From Streptomyces sp. SID12488 (GTDB lineage Bacteria; Actinomycetota; Actinomycetes; Streptomycetales; Streptomycetaceae): a stretch of DNA of 64,000 nt. The stretch covers positions 248,001 through 312,000 of the forward strand of contig NZ_JAAGLT010000003.1 of assembly GCF_010548275.1 (NCBI RefSeq), read 5' to 3'. Below are positions 17,144 through 24,646 of the stretch, one piece after another. The notes under the pieces are model-generated. The model saw nothing but the letters and a program-made list of their open reading frames with translations, had not been told where the DNA came from and ran no database searches. The first letter of the stretch is position 1, and each line of letters starts with the position of its first letter. The translations under genes and the position numbers were made by a program.

Positions 17144-17149
17144 ACGGGC

Positions 17150-17851
17150 TCACGCCATCCAGAAGAAGACGGCCGTCAGCCGCTTCTCCTCGATTGTCGT
17201 CCCGCAGTAACCGGTCGCGCTGTGCACGAGGTTGGCGTTGTAGAGGAGCAGGCGGTTGTACTTGTGCGGGACGCGTACGTCCTCCTCGAAGGCGTCCGGT
17301 GCCACGAACCGGGTGCCCAGCGCCTCGACCAAATTGTTGTGCGGGGCTTGGACCGTGTTGCCGCCGAGCCGTCCGCCGGGCAGGGACTGGCGGAAGAAGC
17401 TGGTGCCGCAGTCCTTGGGGACGCCCGGGTTGAGGTAGAGCACGGCCGCGTACCGGCACAGTGCCCGTGAGTCCGTGTGCGGGCGGGGCGTGCTCTCGCC
17501 CTCGCCGACCACCTGGACGCAGTTGTGGTTGAGGGTGCCGCCGCCGGGGGCCTTTTGCACCCAGAGTTCCTTCGCACCGGTCGCCTGCCTCACCAGCCGC
17601 TCGATCCGCCCCAGCTCGGCTGGTTCGAGACCCGGCATGGCCCGCAGTCCGGGCCAGCTCTCCGAGGTGTAGGGGTGGCCCTTCGTCCAGTCGTCCTTGG
17701 CGAGACACTGCTCGCGCACGGCGTCCACGCCGGGCAGGACATCGTCCAGGACCCAGTAGTCGCGGCCCTTGGTGGGCTTGCGGTAGGGCAATACCGGGAG
17801 GGCGGGGCGGGCAGGGGCGGCCCGGAAGGGAGGTGGTGGCTGTGGGGGCAT
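17150..17851 (-). CDS. DUF6445 family protein, copy 1
   Basis: A 233-residue protein nearly identical over its length to the one encoded at 24647-25366; differences are mainly in the Pro/Ala-rich first 20 residues. PRPHTDSRALCRYAAVLYLN with a later NANLVHSATGY resembles the HxD...H iron ligands of 2-oxoglutarate/Fe(II) oxygenases with a double-stranded beta-helix, so a hydroxylase role is plausible but unproven. It is encoded opposite to its neighbours. Its downstream homology with copy 2 runs to 17933, where a TnpB element is inserted, and resumes after it. Confidence 0.8.
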   Translation of the reverse strand: MPPQPPPPFRAAPARPALPVLPYRKPTKGRDYWVLDDVLPGVDAVREQCLAKDDWTKGHPYTSESWPGLRAMPGLEPAELGRIERLVRQATGAKELWVQKAPGGGTLNHNCVQVVGEGESTPRPHTDSRALCRYAAVLYLNPGVPKDCGTSFFRQSLPGGRLGGNTVQAPHNNLVEALGTRFVAPDAFEEDVRVPHKYNRLLLYNANLVHSATGYCGTTIEEKRLTAVFFWMA

Positions 17852-17933
17852 GGGTCAGAAGGTAGGGCGGGCCTGGTTTTACTTTTGTCCGTACTCGGTC
17901 ACTTTTTGCCCGGCTTCGGTCAATCTTCGGTCA

Positions 17934-18080
17934 TTGACATCCTCCCCCTCTTAAAAGAGGGGGATTCCAACCCAGGTGGGTTGAGGTTCACGGACGCTCG
18001 AACGGTCGGTGGCCGCTGTCATCCCTCCGGCACCGGCTGTTCGCCGGGGGCGGGGAATTCCGCCCTGTCCTGCCGCGACG
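17934..18080 (-). ncRNA. Possible omega RNA from the tnpB 3' end
   Basis: In characterised TnpB systems the guide RNA is made from the 3' end of tnpB and the element right end, with the guide read from the flanking DNA. Here that would span the last about 130 bases of tnpB and the terminal hairpin, with a guide beginning around 17933 and running into the DUF6445 downstream flank. This is family knowledge applied by position; no promoter is visible and tnpB itself is frameshifted. Confidence 0.3.
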
Positions 18081-19259
18081 TTGGTTGCTGCGTTGGTGTC
18101 CGCGTTGCAGGTGAAGCCGCAGGAGGAACAGACGAACTCGGCTTGGCTCTTGCGCGAGTTCTTGTCGATCCATCCGCAGGCGCTGCACCGCAGACTCGTG
18201 TACGGGGCGGGCACGTCTTCGACGCGTCCGGGGGCCTTGTGCTCGGTGCGCTGACGCAGGAGGCCCCAGCCCTGGGCGAGGATGCTCCGGTTCAGTCCGG
18301 CCTTGGCGGCGCGGCCGTTCTTCAGGAACATGCCGGGCGTCTCGGGGTCGGCCTTCGGCTTGGCCTTGGCGGTCATGTTGCGGATGCTCAGCTTCTCGAA
18401 GCGCACCAGGTCGTAGGTGCGGGCGAGCATCGTTGAGGTCTTCTCGCACCAGTCCTTACGCCGGTCGGCTTCGCGGGCCTTGAGTTTGGCGACCTTCGCG
18501 TACTCGGCGGTCTTCTCCGGGCTGCCCTTCTTCGCCCTCGCCGCACGCCGCTGGTGCTTGCGGATCTGCGCCCGCTCTTTGGTCGTGAGCTGCGGACAGT
18601 CGAGCGTGCGGCCATCCGACAGGGCGGCGGTGATCTTCACGCCCCGGTCGATGCCAATGATCTCACCGGTCCCGGGCGCGTCGATCGGCTCGGGGATGAC
18701 CGCGAACGCGATGTGCCACTGCCCGTTCTTCAGCGTGACGCGGAACGTCTTCGCCGACGGGAGCCCGGTGCGGGTGAGGCGGAAGTGCACCCAGCCGCAG
18801 CCGGGCACCTTGACCTGCGCCCACCGCTTGTTCAGCTTCTGCACCACCACGGACCGGCCCATGACTTGTTTCTTGGTTTTCGGGTTGATCTTCGCCGTGC
18901 CGTCGTCGTTGAACTCGGGTACCCGGTCGGTACCGATGACCCGGAAGCCCTCGTGCTTGAACCGCTTGCGCCAGGTCGGTTCCCCGAACCCGGACGTGAA
19001 CTTGGCGTTCTTGGCCTTCGCGAAGTCTTTGAGGGCCTGCTGCATCACATCGGCGTTGCCCGCGCGCAGCCACTCGTTCTCGCGCCGGGCTTCGGTGAGC
19101 TGCTTGCACTGCTCTGCGAAACCAGGCGCGGCCTTGCGGCCCTTGTACCAGTGCGAGTGCTGCTCAACAGCAAGGTTCCAGACGTACCGGGCGTGCGCAC
19201 AGTGATTCGAGCATGACGCTCGCCTGCTCGCTCGTCGGGTACATCCGGAAACGTGACAT
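17951..19259 (-). pseudogene. tnpB: RNA-guided nuclease TnpB, frameshifted near the N-terminus
   Basis: The RuvC-like nuclease is recognisable from IIGIDRGVKITAALSDG (RuvC I Asp), VRFEKLSIRNM (RuvC II Glu), a four-Cys zinc finger (SLRCSACGW ... FVCSSCGF) and CNADTNAATNVA (RuvC III Asp). The expected start MSRFRMYPTSEQASVMLE is encoded from ATG 19259, but the following HCAHARYVWNLAVEQHSHW is in another frame. One extra base near 19205 (GAATCAC where GAACAC is expected on the coding strand) accounts for this. The gene is probably inactive unless frameshifting restores it or the base is a sequencing error. Confidence 0.8.
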
Positions 19260-19290
19260 GCCGTCACTTTAATGGCACCATGACGGCATG
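19257..19290. promoter_or_regulatory. Inverted repeat spanning both start codons of tnpB and the RHH gene
   Basis: CATGCCGTCA (19257-19266) and TGACGGCATG (19281-19290) are perfect 10-base arms separated by 14 bases, and each arm contains one of the two divergent start codons. The spacer includes TTTAAT, a possible -10. This is a natural operator for the RHH protein encoded on the right, which would repress itself and tnpB together. Confidence 0.65.
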
Positions 19291-19497
19291 GTCAAATTCA
19301 CGCTCCGCATCCCCGACGACTTCCATGCCCGGCTGACCGCTCAGGCTTCCGACGACCGGCGGTCCCTCAACTCCGAGCTGCTCTACCTGCTTGAGGCCGG
19401 CCTCACCGCCGTCGCTCCCGAGACGCCGGATCGCCCTGACGGCGATTCGGCTACCTCTACCCCGCTACGCGGGAGCGGGCATTCACCCCGGCCCTGA
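19288..19497 (+). CDS. Arc-family ribbon-helix-helix DNA-binding protein
   Basis: A 69-residue protein with the Arc/MetJ-type fold: FTLRIPDDFHARLTAQASDDRRSLNSELLYLLEAGL gives the beta-strand, two helices and the N-S-E turn. The tail is Pro/Ser-rich. It starts 28 bases from the tnpB start in the opposite direction, with an inverted repeat between. Such a gene inside a TnpB element is likely its autoregulator; an antitoxin role is possible in principle, but there is no toxin gene. Confidence 0.8.
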   Translation: MVKFTLRIPDDFHARLTAQASDDRRSLNSELLYLLEAGLTAVAPETPDRPDGDSATSTPLRGSGHSPRP

Positions 19498-19518
19498 AGG
19501 ACCGGGCACCCTGCCCGG

Positions 19519-19872
19519 AAGCCAGGTGGACGTCTCTCCCGGCGTTCCTTGGCGCGCCCGGCCGGGCATCGTTTCCCGCGCATGCGTCGCTTGGGTTCCG
19601 CGCGGGGCGCCATCCTGTTCGTCACGTGAGCCGCGACTGCGGCCACAGTAGGACAACCCTGTTGGGCGCCTGTCTGGAAACCTCGGGGCCCCTCAGTGAC
19701 TTGTTTCTCGGAGGGCCCGGTTCTCCCAAGTTGCGGTGGCCCGGCTCGGCGTCCGCACGCCCGGTGAGCGGAACGTACGTGATCTGCGCCAGGGTGGCTT
19801 CGATGCCGACGAGTCCGCCATCACGGTGGCGTGGAGATCTTCACGGCGGCGGCGCTGCTGAACGCTGTTTAG
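19519..19872 (+). pseudogene. Fossil mosaic: bmp upstream region, bmp start, amidohydrolase C-terminus
   Basis: Three decayed pieces lie end to end. From about 19545 to 19680 the sequence follows the upstream region of the bmp gene at 25697 (shared GCCCGGCCGGGCAT, GCCGCGACTGCGGCCACAG). From 19696 to 19741 it follows the first codons of the bmp gene at 23467 (TTTCTCGGAGG, GCGGTGGCC). From 19736 to 19872 it follows the end of the M20 amidohydrolase gene (CGGCTCGGCGT, GCCGACGAGT, ATCACGGT) with a one-base deletion that shifts frame. None is functional. They record duplications and recombination in the bmp/amidohydrolase/DUF6445 neighbourhood. Confidence 0.75.
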
Positions 19873-19960
19873 GCTGACTGGACGAGGACGTTCGGCATAT
19901 AGCGGTCAGCCTCGTCCAGAGCCGCCAAGTATGCGCGGGCAGGCTGTCCTGACTGCTCGA

Positions 19961-20416
19961 TCACATGGGGTGTGTGCCCGACACGACGGCTATTCTCCAG
20001 GTCGCCGTACTCCCACTGACGTGCACAGACAAGGCCTGTTCAACCAGGTCTGTGTACACCTGACCAATGGTGATGGGGCTGTCGCATTTGACACGGTTGG
20101 GCGCTTGGGTCGGGTGCTTGCGGTCGACGATGGTCACTGTGCCCGCTCCCGAGCAACTGGCATGCACGGTGTAGACGTCCGTCAACGGCTTGAACACGGG
20201 AAGGTCCGTGTCCGCAGTGCCATTGGTCACGGGGACGAGGAATTGTGCCTTGGCCGGAAGGTCGAGCCCCGAGCCTTTGACGGACTGGCTGGACTGAGTA
20301 GGCTGCGCGGTGTGGGAACTCTTGGTGTCGCGGGTTGCGGTGTCGTCAGTTGCCGCGCAGGCGGCCGTGAGCGACAGGACGAGCAGTGTGGGGACGGCGA
20401 TGGTACGGCGACCCAT
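19961..20416 (-). CDS. Secreted lipoprotein of unknown function
   Basis: A 151-residue protein from ATG 20416 with AAGGAG upstream. It begins MGRRTIAVPTLLVLSLTAAC, a lipoprotein signal with lipobox LTAAC, followed by a Thr/Ser/Gln-rich linker. The mature part has two cysteines (HASCSGAG, NRVKCDSP) that may pair. I do not recognise the domain. It lies 68 bases after the stop of the secreted-protein gene on the same strand, so the two probably form an operon. Codon use is less G+C-rich than the flanks. Confidence 0.7.
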   Translation of the reverse strand: MGRRTIAVPTLLVLSLTAACAATDDTATRDTKSSHTAQPTQSSQSVKGSGLDLPAKAQFLVPVTNGTADTDLPVFKPLTDVYTVHASCSGAGTVTIVDRKHPTQAPNRVKCDSPITIGQVYTDLVEQALSVHVSGSTATWRIAVVSGTHPM

Positions 20417-20484
20417 GGAATCTCCTTGGTGGAATGACGCGGCCCCGGTGTCAAGGCCGGAGCCGCGCCTGTGGTCAGCCGAGA

Positions 20485-21123
20485 TCAGTTGATCTCCCAG
20501 CCCTCTCGATAGGGCGCCCACACCGTCATGTTCTTCTTATTGGTCACCGAGCAGTCACCGTTGAGCGTGGCCGTGTAGCCCTTGATGTTCTCCTTCATGA
20601 TTCCGTAGTCGCCGGTGACGGTCGAGTGTGCCTGTACCTTGCCGCTGGTTCCGACGTGCAGCGACGACGTCCAGCTCTTCGAGGCGTTGAAGTTCACTTC
20701 GGCTTTGATCTTTCCGAGCCACATCACCTTGTACTCCCCGCTGAGGGTGAGGGAGCCGCCTATGCTTGTAGTTCCCGACTTCTCTGAACTGAAGTTGTAA
20801 TTGATCGCGTAGGACTTGTTGTTCGTGACGTATGTCGAGTACTTCACGGACATCGTGTTCTTCACGTTTTGCGTGATGTGAACAAAAGGTCCTCCCTCGC
20901 TGCAGTGGCTGCTCGGCGAGGAGTCGGGCTCGCTCAACTTCGGGCCGTCGACCTCGCCCGGGATCGAAAGATCCTCCTGCAGTGCCTCGTCGCTTTCCAC
21001 TCCAGTCGCGGCCGCCACCGAATTGACGGTCGACGGCTGCGCATCGAGGTCGTCGGCGAGTGCCGGTGTTGCACTGCCCATGAGCAGCAATCCGGTCATG
21101 ACTGCTGCGGCATGTATCTTCAA
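20485..21123 (-). CDS. Secreted beta-rich protein of unknown function
   Basis: A 212-residue protein with signal peptide MKIHAAAVMTGLLLMGSATPALA, an acidic propeptide-like stretch to about residue 65, and then a domain of alternating Ser/Thr/Asn/Tyr and hydrophobic residues (VTNNKSYAINYNFSSEKSG, TSIGGSLTLSGEY) that predicts long beta-strands. Two cysteines (SSHCSEGG, NGDCSVT) bracket the domain. The pattern is reminiscent of amphipathic beta-hairpins in aerolysin/MTX2-type pore formers, but I cannot assign a family. G+C is clearly below the genome average, which suggests recent acquisition. Confidence 0.7.
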   Translation of the reverse strand: MKIHAAAVMTGLLLMGSATPALADDLDAQPSTVNSVAAATGVESDEALQEDLSIPGEVDGPKLSEPDSSPSSHCSEGGPFVHITQNVKNTMSVKYSTYVTNNKSYAINYNFSSEKSGTTSIGGSLTLSGEYKVMWLGKIKAEVNFNASKSWTSSLHVGTSGKVQAHSTVTGDYGIMKENIKGYTATLNGDCSVTNKKNMTVWAPYREGWEIN

Positions 21124-21316
21124 CGCTTTTGCCCCCTGAATTTCCGGCCACCCGGTGGCGGATCGCCGTTACGCATTGATCGAACCACGGGATGACATGG
21201 CAATGACAGGAAGTTGAGCGAATCTTGAGGGTTCGCGGAATCGTTCGACTTATCGAACCGCCGTTCAAGGTCAAGGCAGGTCTTCAGGCGCGCGGTCTGG
21301 GATGGTGTTCCGCTAG

Positions 21317-22974
21317 CCTCGATCTTTCTTGAGGGTCCGCCGACGGAGTCGGTGGACCCTTTTGCTTTCCGGAGCTGATGCCGGGCAGGCCGGTGGCCCG
21401 GCTGTCGCGTCGGGTGGGCGCCGGGTTCCACTGCCCGGGGCGGGTGATGCTGTCGCGGGGACGGTGGGTTGCTGGTCAGCCGGGGTCGGGCAGGAGCGCG
21501 AGCCGTTCGAGGGCGGCGGTGATCTTGTCGGTCCAGGGCCAGTGCCGGGCGAGGCGGAGAATCCTGCGCCGACCGGTGGTGACGAGCTGGCCGGCTGCGG
21601 AGAACAGGCGGAACCGCAAGCGACGCGGTTCCCAGAGCCTTGCCCGGCCGGTCAGGGCGAGCATGGGCATCCATGCCAGCAGGTCGAGCGCGATCTGGAC
21701 GATCTCCATCCAGACCCGGTTCTGGGCGGTGTCGTGCAGGGGCAGGTTGCGCAGGCCGGTGGCCCGGGCGTTGCGGATCCGGTCCTCGGTCCGTGCCCGG
21801 AGCCGGTGACGCAGCTCGAGGGCGGCGATCGGCCGGCCGGTGGTGTTGGTCGCGAAGCAGGTGATCCGCATGCCGTCCGCGTCCGTGATCCTCAACTGGG
21901 CGCCGGGATGGGGCCGTTCCCTGCGGACGATGAGCCGCATGCCCTTGGGCCAGCCGTTAAGGAGCTTGCCGGTGAGCTCGGCGACCCAGGCCCCGTCCCG
22001 GGCCTCACCGTCGCTCTCGACGGCCGGGGTCCAAGCCGAGGCGGGGACCTTCAGTACGTGTTCGTGGATTGCTTCGGTGACCGTCATGCCGACCGAGTAG
22101 GACAGCCATCGGCCCCGCTTCGTGAGCCAGGAGACGAAGTCGTGGGTGCCGCCGGCGGAGTCCGTGCGGATCAGCGTCTGCCGTCCTCGTCGGTAGCGCT
22201 TGGGTGGTTGGGCCAGGGCGAGTTGGGCGGTGGTGATGTGGTCGGCGGCGGTGTTGGAGCCCGCGTTTCCTGGTCTGAGGAGGGTGGCGACGGCCTCTCC
22301 GGTTCCGCCCGGTCCGTGGTCGACGAAGGCCGTCAACGGGTGATGGCCGTAGGTCTTCTTCCAGGTCGCGGCCGCGTCCTGATTGTCGGAGTGGGCGATC
22401 ACGAGGACGCCGTCGAGGTCGACAGTGACCTGACCGTCGGCGTCCGGGGCGTTCTCGCCCGCCAACGACCAGGCACGATGACGGACTTCGGAGCGTGCGG
22501 ACCGGACGGCCTGCAGGGCTTTCCCGCCGGATGCGGCGAGGGTGTCGATCAGGCGGGAGACGGTCGGGTCGGAGGCGACCGGGCCGAAGACGGCCGGCTC
22601 ACACCGCAGCATGGCGACGTCCGCGAGGCAGTCCCCGCCCAGTGCGACAGCCATGGCGACGTCCAGGAGGATCTTGCCGGGATCGTGGACGGCCCGCGGC
22701 TTCCGCCACGGAACCAGAGCTGCGGATATCGCCTGGTCAAGGTCCGTCTTGCGGACCGTCTCCAGCAGCAGGACCGCACCGGCCTGCGAGACCACCTGCC
22801 GACCGTCTCCCTGGACACGGACACGTGGGTACGACGAGATAGGCTCTCTCACCTGGAAAGTGCTCTTTTCCTTGCAGTCAACAGGACCCTCAGCAAGTCC
22901 TATCGTTGCAGGTCAAGGGCACTTTCCGTGTTTCTGATCAGCTCTTGGACAGCCCACCTCGTGAAAGCGCGAGG
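21317..22974 (-). mobile_element. Complete IS1380-family insertion sequence with CTAG target duplication
   Basis: The 1658-bp element is bounded by imperfect terminal repeats: CCTCGATCTTTCTTGAGG from the left and, read from the right, CCTCGCGCTTTCACGAGG. Each end is flanked by CTAG (21313-21316 and 22975-22978), a 4-bp target duplication of the size expected for the family. A hairpin GGGTCCGCCGAC/GTCGGTGGACCC (21333-21359) followed by TTTT faces inward from the left end and could block read-through into the element. The intact transposase gene and matching duplication suggest recent insertion. Confidence 0.85.
21476..22852 (-). CDS. IS1380 family transposase
   Basis: A 458-residue DDE transposase of the IS4 superfamily. 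VTVDLDGVLVIAHSDNQDAA carries the first Asp, TLIRTDSAGGTHDFVSWLTKRG the second, and NRVWMEIVQIALDLLAWM the region around the catalytic Glu; KKTYGHHPLTAFVDH is typical of the family. It is full length with no stop or frameshift. A GTG or ATG near 22852 starts translation about 120 bases inside the right inverted repeat. Confidence 0.92.
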   Translation of the reverse strand: MREPISSYPRVRVQGDGRQVVSQAGAVLLLETVRKTDLDQAISAALVPWRKPRAVHDPGKILLDVAMAVALGGDCLADVAMLRCEPAVFGPVASDPTVSRLIDTLAASGGKALQAVRSARSEVRHRAWSLAGENAPDADGQVTVDLDGVLVIAHSDNQDAAATWKKTYGHHPLTAFVDHGPGGTGEAVATLLRPGNAGSNTAADHITTAQLALAQPPKRYRRGRQTLIRTDSAGGTHDFVSWLTKRGRWLSYSVGMTVTEAIHEHVLKVPASAWTPAVESDGEARDGAWVAELTGKLLNGWPKGMRLIVRRERPHPGAQLRITDADGMRITCFATNTTGRPIAALELRHRLRARTEDRIRNARATGLRNLPLHDTAQNRVWMEIVQIALDLLAWMPMLALTGRARLWEPRRLRFRLFSAAGQLVTTGRRRILRLARHWPWTDKITAALERLALLPDPG

Positions 22975-23466
22975 CTAGAGGGTCAGTCGTCACATTCCCG
23001 CCTGCTTGGCAACGCCGCGCATGCTCCCTTGCAAGGGGCCCCGCTCGCCGCACCAGGCACAGACTCACGTATCACCCCACCGGTACGAGGGCCTGCGCCC
23101 GGCAGGCCGAGAGCGCGCCTACTCGGACATCAGCCGCTCCCGTGGCGGGCGCCAAGCCCGCCCTCCGGGCGGACGACGGGAAGGTGATGACCGGCCCTGG
23201 GAGTCACTGGGGAGGGCGTACTCGCAGGCACCCGGCGTGCCACCCTCTTCCGTGCCCCTTCCATGTACCTTCGTCCCTTTGCTTCACCCGGCCGTAACCG
23301 TGCGTGGGTAAACGTAACCCCGCTCGGCACGAATCGATAACGGCCTCTCGAAACCCCGTTCCCCTCCCTGTCTACGCGCGTTACTGTGCGCCGCAATCGC
23401 TGCCGCAGGTGGCGCATTGGGTAAGCGGGCCGGGGACGGTGCCGTGGGGATGAAGGGGTGCCTGCT
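22975..23466. other. Intergenic region with bmp upstream sequences
   Basis: About 490 bp between IS1380 and the first intact bmp gene. The left two thirds holds no supported gene. The right third shares with the other bmp upstream region CGATAACGG (23334 onward) and TCTACGCGCGTTAC (23371-23384), so it is the promoter region. The SD AAGGGG (23453-23458) precedes the chosen GTG. Confidence 0.5.
23372..23383. promoter_or_regulatory. Nucleoside-regulon box, variant CTACGCGCGTTA
   Basis: It matches the 12-bp palindrome CTACGCGCGTAG except at the last two bases, and is identical over 14 bases (TCTACGCGCGTTAC) to the box before the second bmp gene. It lies about 84 bases before the start codon. Confidence 0.75.
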
Positions 23467-24537
23467 GTGCGTCTTATTTCTCGGAGGACTCGGTTCTCTC
23501 AAGCTGCGGTGGCCGTTGCGGTCGTCGCCCTCACGGCTGCCGGTTGCGGTGAGTCCAGCAAGAAGGCCGAAAGCGCCGACACGTCGTCGGGCACGTACTC
23601 GGGCAAGGGCATCGGCCTCGCCTACGACATCGGCGGCAAGGGCGACCAGTCCTTCAACGACGCCGCCTACGCCGGCTTCGAGAAGGCCAGCACCGAGTTC
23701 AAGATGGGCGGCCGGGACATCGAGCCGCAGGACGGCGAGTCCGACGCGGACAAGGTCCAGCGCCTCACCCAGCTCGCCCAGGCCGGCTACAACCCGGTCA
23801 TAGGTGTCGGCTTCGTCTACGGGCCCGCCGTCAAGGAGGTCGCCGCCAAGTTCCCGAAGACCTCCTTCGGCATCATCGACGACGAGTCGGTCGCCGCGAA
23901 GAACGTCACCGACCTCGTCTTCCACGAGGAGCAGGCCTCGTACCTGGCCGGCGTCGCCGCCGCCAAGGCGACGAAGGTGAACCACATCGGCTTCATCGGC
24001 GGCGTGGACATCCCGCTCATCCACAAGTTCGAGGCGGGCTACGTCCAGGGCGCCAAGTCCGTCAACCCCAGCATCAAGATCGAGTCGCAGTACCTGACGG
24101 AGACGCCCCAGGAGGGCGGCTTCGCCAGCCCCGACAAGGGCAAGGACGCGGCGAGCGGCCAGATCGAGGCCGGCGCCGACGTGATCTACGCCGCGGCCGG
24201 TCTGTCCGGTCAGGGCGTGATCTCCGAGGCCGCCGCCAAGAAGATCTGGGCGATCGGTGTCGACTCCGACCAGTACAGCCAGCAGGCGCTCGCCGCGTAC
24301 AAGGACTACATCCTCGGCTCGGCCCTGAAGAACGTCGGCGGCGCGGTCTATGACCTGTCCAAGTCCGTGTACGAGGGCAAGCCGCTGACCGGCGTCGTGC
24401 GCGCCGACCTCAAGTCGGGCGGCGTCGGTTTCGCCGACACCAACCCGAAGTACAAGGCGATGACGGACGTCGTGGCCGCGGTCGACAAGGCCAAGCAGGA
24501 CATCATCGACGGCAAGGTCACCGTCAACACCAAGTGA
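23467..24537 (+). CDS. BMP family nucleoside-binding lipoprotein, copy 1
   Basis: A 356-residue lipoprotein with a signal ending ALTAAGC, then a Bmp/PnrA-like periplasmic-binding fold. Signatures are GLAYDIGGKGDQSFNDAAYAG, PQDGESDADKVQRLTQLAQAGY, GFIGGVDIPLIHKFEAGY and VIYAAAGLSGQGVISEA. It captures nucleosides outside the membrane for the ABC importer at 26978-30995. GTG 23467 is preferred because AAGGGG lies eight bases upstream; GTG 23458 overlaps that SD. Fragments of this gene start occur at 17112 and 19696. Confidence 0.92.
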   Translation: MRLISRRTRFSQAAVAVAVVALTAAGCGESSKKAESADTSSGTYSGKGIGLAYDIGGKGDQSFNDAAYAGFEKASTEFKMGGRDIEPQDGESDADKVQRLTQLAQAGYNPVIGVGFVYGPAVKEVAAKFPKTSFGIIDDESVAAKNVTDLVFHEEQASYLAGVAAAKATKVNHIGFIGGVDIPLIHKFEAGYVQGAKSVNPSIKIESQYLTETPQEGGFASPDKGKDAASGQIEAGADVIYAAAGLSGQGVISEAAAKKIWAIGVDSDQYSQQALAAYKDYILGSALKNVGGAVYDLSKSVYEGKPLTGVVRADLKSGGVGFADTNPKYKAMTDVVAAVDKAKQDIIDGKVTVNTK

Positions 24538-24568
24538 CAACGACGCGGCGATGAGCCGAGTCGGACAG

Positions 24569-24607
24569 CGAGCGGCGCCCTGGTCCACGAGACCGGGGCG
24601 CCGCTCG
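24569..24607 (+). terminator. Terminator after bmp copy 1
   Basis: CGAGCGGCGCCC (24569-24580) pairs with GGGCGCCGCTCG (24596-24607) as a perfect 12-bp stem, 31 bases after the stop codon. Confidence 0.75.
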
Positions 24608-24646
24608 TCGTACGGAACGACGTGACCTCTGCGCCGTCTACGTCTT

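Larger units (their letters stand above)
17934..19518 (-). mobile_element. IS200/IS605-like (IS1341 group) TnpB element without TnpA
   Basis: Comparison with the related segment at 25366-25640 defines this insertion: shared sequence ends at CTTCGGTCA (17925-17933) and resumes after about 19520. The right end carries the hairpin CCCCCTCTT/AAGAGGGGG (about 17944-17963) followed by TTGAC at the boundary, typical of the family. The other end has the hairpin CCGGGCA-CCC-TGCCCGG (19502-19518). The element holds a tnpB gene and a divergent ribbon-helix-helix gene but no Y1 transposase, so it would need help in trans to move. Confidence 0.7.

Noticed and set aside
19205..19267. MTACHVSGCTRRASRRA as the true TnpB N-terminus
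   Set aside because: It is out of frame with the conserved start RFRMYPTSEQA and contains no family features.
22906..23311. Open frames between IS1380 and bmp copy 1
   Set aside because: They overlap the element end, lack ribosome-binding sites and encode Pro/Arg-rich sequence without recognisable domains.
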